Shown in pieces: positions 42,962 to 51,272 of a stretch of DNA of 64,000 bases. Within the stretch, counting starts at the first letter, position 1. Each line of letters begins with the position of its first letter. The stretch is from an uncultured Oscillibacter sp. (GTDB taxonomy: Bacteria; Bacillota; Clostridia; Oscillospirales; Oscillospiraceae). Under the pieces are notes generated by a model, which had not been told where the DNA came from, did no database searches, and saw only the letters and a program-made list of their open reading frames with translations. Where the stretch lies: the NCBI GenBank assembly GCA_910585245.1, contig CAJUCO010000004.1:1-64000 (forward strand). Reading direction: 5' to 3'. The translations under genes were made by a program, and so were the position numbers.

Positions 42962-44070
42962 TTCCGGTAGCGTCCTACAATAGACGCCAGTTCGGCCCAG
43001 TGCTTTTCCATATCAGCCACCAGCTTGAACTGGGTGCGGCAACGGTCCAGATTTTGAGCTTCCCGATTGATATGGAAATAGTGGTCGCCGTCGATGTAGT
43101 CCGTGAGGAAGCGGATGCCACACTCTAGAGTCATCAGTTTGGCCCCCCAGGGAAGGTAGTCGATTTCGTCGTTGGTCAAAGAGCCCCCGGAGCCTTCCAG
43201 GAAGGCGGCGGTGTAGACGGCGAAGAGGTCCACGTCCAAATTGACCTTGGAGAGGTCCCGTTCATCCTCGGCACTGTGGTTGGCCCCGAAGCGGATGGAA
43301 TCTCCAAAGTCATAGATCACAAGACCCGGCATGACGGTATCTAAATCGATGATACAGACGCCTTCGTGGGTTTCTTCATCCATGAGAACGTTGTTCAGTT
43401 TCGTGTCGTTGTGAGTGACCCGAAGAGGGAGCTTTCCCTCTCGCATGGCGTTCAAAGCCACGGAGCAGTCCGCCTCCCGGTCCAGCACAAACTGGATCTC
43501 CGCTCCGCAGTCCTTGGCCCGACCCAGGGGGTCCGCCGCCAAGACAGCCTTAAACTTGGCCAGCCGGTCCTCGGTGTTGTGGAAGTTGGGGATGGTCTCG
43601 TGGAGGGTTTCCGCCGGGTAGCCTCCCAGCAGCTGCTGGAAGCGCCCGAAAGCCCGCCCGGAGGCGGCGAACAGCTCCGGCGATTCTGCGGACTGGTAGC
43701 AGATGGTGCGCTCCACGAAGGGATACACCCTCCAGGCCCCGCCGCCGCCGTCGGTAAAAAAGGGCTGGCCGTTTCGGGGGCGGAGGACCCGCATGGCCTC
43801 CCGGTCCCGGTCGCCGCCGTGCTTTTCGATCTCCCGGCCCAAATACTCGGTGACGCCGATGATGTTTTCCATCAGCTCGTCCGGGTGCTTAAAGGCGGCG
43901 GCGCTCATCCGCTGGAGAATGAAACGGCGGCAGCAGCGGTCCTCCGGCTGGGTGTGGACCACAAAGGTGTCGTTGATATGCCCTTGGCCGTAGCGCAGGG
44001 CGCCTACCACAGGGGCTCCGAAGTCAAAGCCCGTCAGGGCCTCTTGGATTCTCTCTTCCGCAGCGCTCAT
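42958..44070 (-). CDS. NahK-like N-acetylhexosamine 1-kinase (APH fold)
   Basis: 370 aa, aminoglycoside-phosphotransferase fold. GQGHINDTFVV glycine-rich loop (near residue 27), catalytic VTHNDTKLNNVL and metal-binding IIDLDTVMPG. The whole pattern fits N-acetylhexosamine kinases of the lacto-N-biose pathway, which make GlcNAc-1-P or GalNAc-1-P. Neighbours (nucleotidyltransferase, galE, nagAB) support this; exact sugar unproven. Confidence 0.88.
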   Translation of the reverse strand: MSAAEERIQEALTGFDFGAPVVGALRYGQGHINDTFVVHTQPEDRCCRRFILQRMSAAAFKHPDELMENIIGVTEYLGREIEKHGGDRDREAMRVLRPRNGQPFFTDGGGGAWRVYPFVERTICYQSAESPELFAASGRAFGRFQQLLGGYPAETLHETIPNFHNTEDRLAKFKAVLAADPLGRAKDCGAEIQFVLDREADCSVALNAMREGKLPLRVTHNDTKLNNVLMDEETHEGVCIIDLDTVMPGLVIYDFGDSIRFGANHSAEDERDLSKVNLDVDLFAVYTAAFLEGSGGSLTNDEIDYLPWGAKLMTLECGIRFLTDYIDGDHYFHINREAQNLDRCRTQFKLVADMEKHWAELASIVGRYRK

Positions 44071-44071
44071 C

Positions 44072-44995
44072 TTACGATCCCTCCCACAGCCGGTCAGGGT
44101 AGAGACCGGACGTTGTCTTTTCGGCAATGGCGTTTACCACCGTGGGCTTGTCCTCCCGATAGGTGACGCCGTACCACTTGTCCTCGCTCCGCAAGACTTT
44201 GACCCGGGCCTTGCCCTCTTTGATCAGCTGGCTGACCACGCTGGGGAGGAAATATTCCGCCTTGGCGGGATTCTCCGCCAGGGCCTTGTCCAAAAAGGCG
44301 GGGAAGCGCTTCCAGGCCTCGTCCAGGAAGCTCCGGGTAAAGCCCCACATATTCAAAGAGACAACAGTATCTTCCGCCAGCTCCGTCCAGGTCTTTCCCT
44401 CGTCCTCTGTGAAGCGAAGGGGCGGACCCTGCTCGATTTTGGTTCGCTCGGTGATCTGGGAGAGGTAGTGGTCTCCGGTCTCCTCACAGACGCCCCGGGC
44501 CACGGTGCCGTTTTCGCTGACGGTATTTTTCAGAAGGTATCCCACCATGACGTATTCATAGAGGTCCCCGTCCTCGTGAGAGGCCAGATAGTCGTAAATT
44601 TTCTGATAGGCCTCCGGGCCGTAATAGTCGTCGGCGTTAATGACGGCAAAGGGACCGTCTACCACCTTCCGGGCGGCCAGGGCGGCATGGGCGGTGCCCC
44701 AGGGCTTTTGCCGCTCCGCCGGGACGGAATACCCCTCCGGCAAGTCCTCTTTGAGCTGGTAGACGTAGCGGACGTTCATGGACTTGGACACCCGGTCGCC
44801 GATGCAGCGCTTGAAATCCTCCTCAATTTCGGGCTTGATGACAAAGACCACCGTCCCAAACCCCGCCCGGCGGGCGTCGTAAATAGAATAGTCAATGATG
44901 AGCTGACCGTGGTTTCCCACGGGGTCCAGCTGCTTGAGGCCGCCGTACCGGCTGCCCATGCCGGCGGCCATGATGACCAGAACAGGTTTGCTCAT
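44072..44995 (-). CDS. Sugar-1-phosphate nucleotidyltransferase
   Basis: 307 aa, GT-A-like fold. Opens VLVIMAAGMGSRYGGLKQL (NTP-binding GXGXR...K), with metal site INADDYYG near residue 110. Joins a sugar-1-phosphate to NTP, probably HexNAc-1-P plus UTP here. 4-bp overlap with galE and 1-bp gap to the kinase. It belongs to a subgroup often found beside APH-type hexosamine kinases; substrate is inferred. Confidence 0.85.
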   Translation of the reverse strand: MSKPVLVIMAAGMGSRYGGLKQLDPVGNHGQLIIDYSIYDARRAGFGTVVFVIKPEIEEDFKRCIGDRVSKSMNVRYVYQLKEDLPEGYSVPAERQKPWGTAHAALAARKVVDGPFAVINADDYYGPEAYQKIYDYLASHEDGDLYEYVMVGYLLKNTVSENGTVARGVCEETGDHYLSQITERTKIEQGPPLRFTEDEGKTWTELAEDTVVSLNMWGFTRSFLDEAWKRFPAFLDKALAENPAKAEYFLPSVVSQLIKEGKARVKVLRSEDKWYGVTYREDKPTVVNAIAEKTTSGLYPDRLWEGS

Positions 44996-46020
44996 TTGTC
45001 GCCTCCTTTATAGCCGCTGGGGTTCATGGACTGCCACTTCCAGGAAGAGGCGCACATCTCCTCGATGCCAAGCTCCGCGGTCCAGCCCAGCTCCTCCCGA
45101 GCCTTCCTGGGGTCGGCGTAGCAGGTGGCGATGTCCCCGGGGCGGCGGGGATCGATGACGTGGGGAAGGGTCTTTCCGCAGGCTTTCTCATAGGCGTGGA
45201 GCACGTCCAGAACGCTGTAACCGTTGCCGGTGCCCAGGTTGCAGATGAAGAGGCCGCACTTGGTTTCCAGCTTTTTCAGGGCGGCCACATGGCCCTTGGC
45301 CAGGTCCACCACGTGGATATAGTCCCGGACGCCGGTGCCGTCAGGGGTGTTATAGTCATTTCCGTAGACATGGACTTTTTCCAGCTCGCCCACGGCGACT
45401 TTCGCAATATAGGGCACCAGATTGTTGGGAATGCCGTTGGGGTCCTCTCCGATGAGGCCGGACTCGTGGGCCCCAATGGGGTTGAAGTAGCGAAGCAGAG
45501 CCACGTTTAGTGTGGGGTCCGCGGCGCAGTAGTCGGAGAGAATACGCTCCTGGAAGAGCTTGGTGGTGCCGTAGGGATTTGTGGTGCCGCCCACGGGGAA
45601 GTCCTCCCGGATGGGCACGGTGGCGGGGTCGCCGTAGACCGTGGCGGAGGAGGAGAAGACAAAGTTCTTCACCCTGTGGGCCCGCATGGCCTGGAGGAGG
45701 TACAGGGTGCTGATCAAGTTGTTGGAGTAGTACTCCAGGGGCTTGGCGACGCTCTCGCCCACGGCCTTGAGTCCAGCGAAGTGCATGACGGAGTCGATAT
45801 CCGGGTGCTGGGCGAAGAGGGCCTCCACCTGCTCCGTGTCGCAGAGCTCGGCCTTGACGAAGGGGACGGGTTTTCCCACGATCTTCTCCACCCGGCGAAG
45901 GGCCTCCTCGCTGGAGTTGTAGAGATTGTCCGCCACAATAACCTCGTAACCCGCCTGAATGAGCTCCACGCAAGTGTGGCTGCCGATGTACCCGGCGCCT
46001 CCGGTGACAAGAATGGACAT
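44992..46020 (-). CDS. galE: UDP-glucose/UDP-N-acetylhexosamine 4-epimerase
   Basis: 342 aa. NAD-binding GGAGYIGSHTCVELI, catalytic SSSATVYG and YXXXK as NPYGTTKLFQE. Interconverts UDP-Gal/UDP-Glc, and in such clusters often UDP-GalNAc/UDP-GlcNAc. First gene of a tight four-gene unit with the nucleotidyltransferase, kinase and regulator. Start MSILVTGG with AAAGGAG. Confidence 0.96.
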   Translation of the reverse strand: MSILVTGGAGYIGSHTCVELIQAGYEVIVADNLYNSSEEALRRVEKIVGKPVPFVKAELCDTEQVEALFAQHPDIDSVMHFAGLKAVGESVAKPLEYYSNNLISTLYLLQAMRAHRVKNFVFSSSATVYGDPATVPIREDFPVGGTTNPYGTTKLFQERILSDYCAADPTLNVALLRYFNPIGAHESGLIGEDPNGIPNNLVPYIAKVAVGELEKVHVYGNDYNTPDGTGVRDYIHVVDLAKGHVAALKKLETKCGLFICNLGTGNGYSVLDVLHAYEKACGKTLPHVIDPRRPGDIATCYADPRKAREELGWTAELGIEEMCASSWKWQSMNPSGYKGGDK

Positions 46021-46225
46021 AGAAACCGCTCCTTTCAAAGTATGAAAATTGACCGCTTTGGTGAAATATTTTCGAGATTTATCTAGCCTCATTGTAGGCC
46101 TGTTGGGGGAAAATGGGAAGAGAGGATAGTCCTGATTATTAGTAATATCGTCCGGATTTTGAAGCTATTATACTAGAAAGCCGGAGGCTTGTCCAGGGGG
46201 AACGATCTGTACGGGAGCGTGGCGC

Positions 46226-46254
46226 TTGTCTGGGGCGGCGGGGTGTGCTATAAT
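46226..46254 (+). promoter_or_regulatory. Promoter of unknown membrane protein gene
   Basis: TTGTCT-N17-TATAAT with extended TGC, 32 bp ahead of the start. Confidence 0.75.
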
Positions 46255-46286
46255 CGAGAAAACAGGTCCGGAGGGAGGCGTGGGAG

Positions 46287-46871
46287 ATGAAAATTACGGC
46301 GAAAATAATCCGTCGCGGAGCGGTGGTTCTGACTCTGGCGGCCGCCGTGCTGGCGGCGGCGTATCAGGCTTCCTATCCCATCAAGCTGAATATGCTTACG
46401 CTGCCAAAACAGATCGCGGCGTTTGACGGCCGGTTCGACGATGCCGGGAACCTCCCGGAGGTTACGGTGTACGGCGGCGCGGGCCTGGGAAACCGGGAGT
46501 ATTATCTGATTGAGATAGGGGGAGAGCTGGGCAGCGTCACTTTGAAGCGGAGTCTGACCGGGCGGTATCGGATCGAATGCCTCCGGTACGGCACGGGGGG
46601 CCTCCGGGACGCCATTGTGGAGAGCGGCGGGAAAAAATACCTCTTGCTTGGGGGCAGGGACGCCGCCGCCCGGATTGCCAGGATCGCCGTTTCCATAGGC
46701 GGCCTGTCCTACGATTTGGAGAACGATGGGCCTGGGGACCACTTTTTACTGTGCACGGAGATTGACCGCCGGGTGGAGGATAACCATATCAACCGGGACG
46801 GGGTCAGGTTTTACAGCGCGGAGGGGGAGGACATCACGGAGCTTTACGACTTGAGAGGCGGGGGGATTTGA
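46287..46871 (+). CDS. Unknown membrane-anchored protein
   Basis: 194 aa with one N-terminal membrane segment (AVVLTLAAAVLAAAYQASYP) and an outside domain of unknown type. ATG with GGGAGG-type site. Transcribed alone from a near-consensus promoter; rarA follows after 101 bp with its own -10 (TATAAT near 46934). Confidence 0.72.
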   Translation: MKITAKIIRRGAVVLTLAAAVLAAAYQASYPIKLNMLTLPKQIAAFDGRFDDAGNLPEVTVYGGAGLGNREYYLIEIGGELGSVTLKRSLTGRYRIECLRYGTGGLRDAIVESGGKKYLLLGGRDAAARIARIAVSIGGLSYDLENDGPGDHFLLCTEIDRRVEDNHINRDGVRFYSAEGEDITELYDLRGGGI

Positions 46872-46972
46872 CGCTTTGCCACTCCGGGGAAAGAATTTTT
46901 TCACCGCCTCTGGAAACGCCGCCTCCGGTGTGATATAATGCCTTCCCATAAAACGAAAAAGGAGGGACCGCC

Positions 46973-48241
46973 ATGCAGCGTCCCCTGGCGGATGAAATCC
47001 GCCCGAAAACTTTGGAAGAGGTCGTCGGACAGCGGCACCTCCTGGCTCCCGGCGCGGTGCTCCGCCGCCTGATTGAGAGGGGGACCGAGGCCAACATGGT
47101 GTTCTACGGCCCCTCGGGCACCGGGAAAACCACCATTGCCAACATCGTGGCAGAGCGGACGAACAAAGCCTTATACCGCCTCAACGCCACCACCGCCTCC
47201 CTCCAGGATATCAAGGACATCATCGCGGACGTGGGGACGCTGCTGGCTCCCGGCGGGGTGCTTTTGTACTTGGATGAGATTCAGTACTTTAATAAAAAGC
47301 AACAGCAAAGCCTCTTGGAATTTATGGAGAACGGCAAGCTGACCCTCATTGCCTCCACCACGGAGAACCCGTATTTCTACATCTACAGCGCCCTTCTCAG
47401 CCGGAGCACGGTCTTCGAGTTCAAGGCGGTCTCGCCGGAGGAGGCGGAGCCCGCCGTCCTCCGGGCACTGAGCATCGAAAAGGAGCGGGCCCCCCTGCCC
47501 CTTGCGTGGGAGGAGGGGCTTGCCCTGCAAATCGCCACCGCCTGCGGTGGGGATGTGCGCAAAGCCGTCAACGCGGTGGAGCTTCTCAGCCATGCCGCTC
47601 AGCCGAAAAAGGGGAAGCTCTTTATTTCTAAGGAAGACGCCGCACAGGTCTCCCAGCGCAGCGCGATGCGCTATGACAAGGGGGGAGACGCTATGTACGA
47701 CATCGCCTCCGCCCTGATGAAGTCCCTCCGGGGCAGCGACCCGGACGCCGCCCTCCACTACCTGGCCCGGTTTTTGGAGGCGGGGGATCTTGTGACCCCC
47801 TGCCGCCGCCTTCTGTGCTCCGCCAGCGAGGATGTGGGGATGGCCTATCCCCAGGCCGTGGCCATTGTGAAGGCCTGCGTGGACACGGCGATGCAATTGG
47901 GCCTTCCAGAGGCGCAATTGCCCTTGGCTCAGGCGGCCGTCTTGCTGGCCACCGCCCCAAAGTCCAACAGTGTGGTGGAGGGCATTGGCCGGGCCAGGGC
48001 GGATGTCCGGGCGGGCCGGACCGGGGACGTGCCCCGGCAATTGCAAAATGTTCACGCCGACACCACCGGCTTTGACAATCAACAGCACTATCTCTATCCC
48101 CATCTGTTTCCCGGCCACTGGGTGGACCAGCAGTATCTCCCCGACGCGTTGAAAGGTGTGAAGTATTACCAGTGGGGAGAAAACAAGACGGAGCAGGCGG
48201 CGAAAGCCTATTGGGAAAAACTCAAGGGGCGAGAGCTGTGA
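46973..48241 (+). CDS. rarA: Replication-associated recombination protein A (RarA/MgsA)
   Basis: 422 aa AAA+ ATPase that works at stalled replication forks. Walker A GPSGTGKTT (residues ~44-52), Walker B LLYLDEIQYFNKKQQ, sensor 1 STTENP, sensor 2 GGDVRKAVNAVE, and the C-terminal tetramerisation domain (KSNSVVEGIGRARADV, QHYLYPH). Full length. ATG with GGAGG. Its last 20 bp overlap the end of the convergent S1-domain gene. Confidence 0.96.
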   Translation: MQRPLADEIRPKTLEEVVGQRHLLAPGAVLRRLIERGTEANMVFYGPSGTGKTTIANIVAERTNKALYRLNATTASLQDIKDIIADVGTLLAPGGVLLYLDEIQYFNKKQQQSLLEFMENGKLTLIASTTENPYFYIYSALLSRSTVFEFKAVSPEEAEPAVLRALSIEKERAPLPLAWEEGLALQIATACGGDVRKAVNAVELLSHAAQPKKGKLFISKEDAAQVSQRSAMRYDKGGDAMYDIASALMKSLRGSDPDAALHYLARFLEAGDLVTPCRRLLCSASEDVGMAYPQAVAIVKACVDTAMQLGLPEAQLPLAQAAVLLATAPKSNSVVEGIGRARADVRAGRTGDVPRQLQNVHADTTGFDNQQHYLYPHLFPGHWVDQQYLPDALKGVKYYQWGENKTEQAAKAYWEKLKGREL

Positions 48242-49154
48242 AGTCCGTTTCCACCGGCGTTTTCTCGTAGTCCGGCGGGGAGTAGACCCAGTGTTCCAGT
48301 TTTCCGTCGGTGATCTGGTAATGAAGGGGTTCCGGCGGAGCCGGAGGCAGTTTTTCGATGACCTGGAGCTTGATTTTCATTCGCTCCGGGCGGATGCTTT
48401 TGATGTACACGGAGACTCCGTCGCCGGGGGAGAGGCGCTCCTTGGCGTCCGCCAGCCCGGAGAGATTGGGGGCCAGCTCAATGAAGCTCCCGTAATCCTT
48501 CACCGTCCGCGCCACGCCCCGGACCGTCTCGCCGGGGCGAAACCGGCTGGCGTTTTCCATCCAGGTGCCCAGCAGCTCCCGGTGGGTGAGGGTGATCCGC
48601 CGGGCCTCCCGGTCTATGGACCGCACAGCTACCAGAATTTTTTGTCCCTCCTGGAAACGCTCCTTCGGATGGGAGATACGGGAGATGGAGATATGTTCAA
48701 TGGGCAGCATGGCCACGATGCCACAGCCCACGTCCACAAAGGCCCCGAAGCTCTCCAGACGGGTGATCCGGCCGGTGAGGACGGTTCCCGGCTCCAGATG
48801 TTGCAAAAAATACTCCATGGCCTTGTCCTGGGCGGCGCGGCGGGAGAGAAGGGCCAATGGGGCGCCTTTTTCGTCGGAGCTCAGGGCGGTGACGGTGAAG
48901 CAAGTGGGCTTTCCCACTCGGGAGAGGACGGCGATGTCCCGGTCCGCGCCGCTGATCCAGGGGGCCACGGCCTCCTGCCGGGGAATGCGGCCGTGAACGC
49001 CGCCAAGGTTCAAATGGAGCGTGTGGTCCACGCTACAGCGCTGGACAGGGGCCTCCAGAATGGCCCCGGACTCCAGGGCCTCCCGCAGATGGTCAAGGGA
49101 CAGGGGAGTGGGAGGGCACAGGCCCTCTGGCGGGTACAGTTTATTTTCCGGCAT
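48222..49154 (-). CDS. S1-domain RNA-binding protein (ribosomal protein S1-like)
   Basis: 310 aa with S1 motifs at about residues 120-188 (GTVLTGRITRLESFGAFVDVGCGIVAMLPIEHIS) and 205-275 (GETVRGVARTVKDYGSFIELAPNLSGLADAKE), plus a more diverged N-terminal one. Likely helps ribosomes or RNases engage mRNA. Convergent with rarA and overlapping it by 20 bp, so both stop codons lie inside the other gene. Confidence 0.9.
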   Translation of the reverse strand: MPENKLYPPEGLCPPTPLSLDHLREALESGAILEAPVQRCSVDHTLHLNLGGVHGRIPRQEAVAPWISGADRDIAVLSRVGKPTCFTVTALSSDEKGAPLALLSRRAAQDKAMEYFLQHLEPGTVLTGRITRLESFGAFVDVGCGIVAMLPIEHISISRISHPKERFQEGQKILVAVRSIDREARRITLTHRELLGTWMENASRFRPGETVRGVARTVKDYGSFIELAPNLSGLADAKERLSPGDGVSVYIKSIRPERMKIKLQVIEKLPPAPPEPLHYQITDGKLEHWVYSPPDYEKTPVETDFTALAP

Positions 49155-49171
49155 GATATCGCATCCTTATC

Positions 49172-49378
49172 GTTGATATAGTCAACGCAGTTGAAAAGAA
49201 GTCACAACTTCTTTTCAACCGGCGGACCATGGGTTCGCCGATGCGCGGAGCGCATTTGCGTTTCCTATGAAGCCATGCGCAGGCAGCCGCTTTGCGGCTC
49301 GAACCACCGCCTTGGCGGCGGTTCCTTGAAAAGAATCCCATAGGATTCTTTTCAACTGCGCTGGCTATAGTATCAATA
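49172..49378. repeat. MITE-like element, copy 2
   Basis: Same termini as copy 1 near 14.4 kb: GATATAGTCAACGCAGTTGA at one end and CTTTTCAACTGCG then CTATAGTATCAAT at the other. Subterminal hairpins GTTGAAAAGAAGT/ACTTCTTTTCAAC and TTGAAAAGAATCC/GGATTCTTTTCAA. The middle differs from copy 1 and is full of short GC palindromes. No coding capacity. Confidence 0.75.
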
Positions 49379-49414
49379 TATGCGGCAAACTGAAATGATT
49401 GACAGGAGGACAGG

Positions 49415-49606
49415 ATGGACCTGCGGCTTCATGATCTTGTAGAATTGAAAAAGCCCCACCCCTGTGGCAGTACCCGGTGGGAAATTTTGCGGGTGGGCAT
49501 GGATATCAAGCTCCGGTGCCAGGGCTGTGGACATGAGTTGATGCTTCCCCGGAGCAAGGCGGAAAAGAGCATCCGCAAAATACTGACGAAGGAGGAACCG
49601 ACGTGA
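49415..49606 (+). CDS. DUF951 family protein
   Basis: 63 aa, normal for the family. MDLRLHDLVELKKPHPCGSTRWEILRVGMDIKLRCQGCGH has conserved Cys residues in PCGS and CQGCG that may hold a metal. Widespread in Firmicutes, often near ychF or replication genes; function unknown. ATG with AGGAGGACAGG. Confidence 0.93.
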   Translation: MDLRLHDLVELKKPHPCGSTRWEILRVGMDIKLRCQGCGHELMLPRSKAEKSIRKILTKEEPT

Positions 49607-49698
49607 ACGAAAAATTGAAACGGGCGGTGGCGCTGCTGCTGGCAGTGGTGCTGGTGGTGGCTTTGCTGGCCTCCATGATCCTGCCTTACATCGGATAA
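49603..49698 (+). CDS. 31-residue single-helix membrane peptide
   Basis: GTG start overlaps the DUF951 stop (GTGA) with AAGGAGG upstream. Sequence starts MNEKLKRAVALLLAVVLVVA and ends LASMILPYIG: a basic N-terminus, then one membrane helix. Coupled translation and a terminator directly after it argue that it is a real small gene. Function unknown. Confidence 0.75.
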   Translation: MNEKLKRAVALLLAVVLVVALLASMILPYIG

Positions 49699-49717
49699 AT
49701 TTTCCAAAGGGCGCCAA

Positions 49718-49748
49718 AAAGGGACTGTCTTCGACAGCCCCTTTTTCC
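49718..49748. terminator. Terminator after the small membrane peptide
   Basis: AAAAAGGG-CTGTC / GACAG-CCCCTTTTT with a TTC loop, usable from both sides (the thioesterase gene converges on it). Confidence 0.8.
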
Positions 49749-49757
49749 TGTTTTTTA

Positions 49758-50168
49758 TCAAAGCTCTATCCTTCGATCCAGGCGGCGGAAGGTGAAAGTC
49801 CCCACCGCGTAAAGCTCCCCCGTCTCTCCGGTGACTCTGGCCTCCAGCACGCAAATGCTCTTGCCTGCCTGAAGCACTCGGGCCTCCGCCGTTAAGCGGT
49901 TGCCTATGCCGGCGCTTTGCAGGAAACTGAAAGAGCAGTTGATGGTGACGGCCGCAGTTCCATAAGACGCCATGGCAGAGCCGCAGGCGGTGTCTGCCAA
50001 AGAGAAATAGATGCCGCCGTGGGGCACTTGAACGGGGTTTAGATCTTCTTCCGTCACGGTTTTGACGGCCCTGGCATAGCCGGGGCGGAGTTCCTCCACA
50101 TAGATGCCCAAACGTTTCCCAAAGGTGTTGTTGTCATTGCGGAAGACGCGGAGCTGTTCATAGTCCAT
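49758..50168 (-). CDS. PaaI-type hotdog thioesterase
   Basis: 136 aa. Hotdog fold with the motif VPHGGIYFSLADTACGSAM (catalytic region near residues 49-67). Hydrolyses acyl-CoA thioesters; substrate unknown. ATG with AAAGGAGGA. Lies 47 bp downstream of the Crp-type regulator and could be cotranscribed with it. Confidence 0.9.
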   Translation of the reverse strand: MDYEQLRVFRNDNNTFGKRLGIYVEELRPGYARAVKTVTEEDLNPVQVPHGGIYFSLADTACGSAMASYGTAAVTINCSFSFLQSAGIGNRLTAEARVLQAGKSICVLEARVTGETGELYAVGTFTFRRLDRRIEL

Positions 50169-50215
50169 AGAAGAGTCCTCCTTTGAAGCGTGAAAGGGAT
50201 GACAAACCGGAAGAT

Positions 50216-50869
50216 TTACTGACGGATGGTGAACTGACGCCCGTCAGAACGGACGCTGCCCTCGTCCCGAAGGCGTTTGAGTTCCCGCATCATGGCGCTT
50301 CGGTCCGTGGCGATGTAGTCCGCCAGGGTGCTGAGAGAAAAGGGGAGGGTGAAGGTCCGGCTTCCCGTCTGCTGGGAGAGCTGGCGGAAGTAACAAAGCA
50401 GCTTTTCCCGGATGGACCGCCGGGAGAGCACGTCCACCCGGCGGGAGAGGGCCTGAGCCTTGTCCGCCATCAATTGCAGCATATTTTGCACCAGGATGCT
50501 GTGGCGCTGGCAGGCGTGTCCGCAGCGGCTGAGAATATGGGTGTAATCAATAAAGACCACGTCGCAAGGACGCCGGCAGACCACCTCCAGACTGTCCCCC
50601 GTGGACCCGGCGAAGGCCAGGGTTTTACCAAAGACCCCTCCGGAGCCCAGATCCTCCAAAACTGTGGCCACGCCGTCCTCGTCAATGCGGATCAAGGACG
50701 CCTGTCCCCGTTCCACCACGCCCACGGCGTCGGAGGAAAAATCATAAATCAGCTCATCCGCCCGGAAGGACCGCTGGACCGCCTGGAAACAGGACAGAAT
50801 TTCCCGGTAATCCTGATAGCTGATGTCGTGAAACAGCGGGCTTTTTTCCAGATCCTGTTCACTAAACAT
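50216..50869 (-). CDS. Crp/Fnr-family transcription regulator
   Basis: 217 aa. N-terminal cyclic-nucleotide-binding-like barrel (residues ~15-130) and a C-terminal winged helix (LSTLADYIATDRSAMMRELKRLRDEG). The four N-terminal Cys of Fnr are absent, so it is not an iron-sulfur oxygen sensor of that kind. Start MFSEQDL with AAAGGGATG; an earlier start in frame is possible. Confidence 0.9.
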   Translation of the reverse strand: MFSEQDLEKSPLFHDISYQDYREILSCFQAVQRSFRADELIYDFSSDAVGVVERGQASLIRIDEDGVATVLEDLGSGGVFGKTLAFAGSTGDSLEVVCRRPCDVVFIDYTHILSRCGHACQRHSILVQNMLQLMADKAQALSRRVDVLSRRSIREKLLCYFRQLSQQTGSRTFTLPFSLSTLADYIATDRSAMMRELKRLRDEGSVRSDGRQFTIRQ

Positions 50870-51160
50870 ATGCTCATCCCTTTCTGTTGCATATCCCACA
50901 CAATATGATATCATACCAGCTTTCGCTTAAAAAGTAAAGCACAATTTTTTACTCTCGGCCCTCTCAGAGCAACTTTCAGTATGAATTATGAAATGCGCAC
51001 AAAAGATTTTATGGAAAGTTGGACAGGTTTTTTCCAGCTGAACATGGCGTAATTGTTCTGGAAAATCAGTCTGTCCTCCCAGAACTTCGGGTGGAAATTT
51101 TCCAGGAAGAAGATTCACTCTTCCGCCTTGGTTTGTTTACAATTTGTTTATATCCATCCA

Positions 51161-51189
51161 TTGACAACAAATGCCTCCGGTGGTAAACT
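51161..51189 (+). promoter_or_regulatory. hrcA operon promoter
   Basis: TTGACA-N17-TAAACT, with the CIRCE element starting 4 bp after the -10. The 290 bp further upstream are AT-rich; I saw no gene there. Confidence 0.8.
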
Positions 51190-51193
51190 CGCT

Positions 51194-51220
51194 TTAGCAC
51201 TCTTGGAAAAGGAGTGCTAA
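51194..51220. promoter_or_regulatory. CIRCE operator (hrcA operon)
   Basis: Perfect TTAGCACTC-N9-GAGTGCTAA, binding site of HrcA, overlapping the transcription start. Confidence 0.98.
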
Positions 51221-51272
51221 AGCATTGAAAACGACCCGTTTCAAGGGCCAGAGGACATAGGAGGAGGCCGGC

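Noticed and set aside
50216..50869. Fnr-type oxygen sensor
   Set aside because: The N-terminal cysteine cluster needed for the iron-sulfur centre is absent; a Crp-like regulator without assigned ligand is the safer call.
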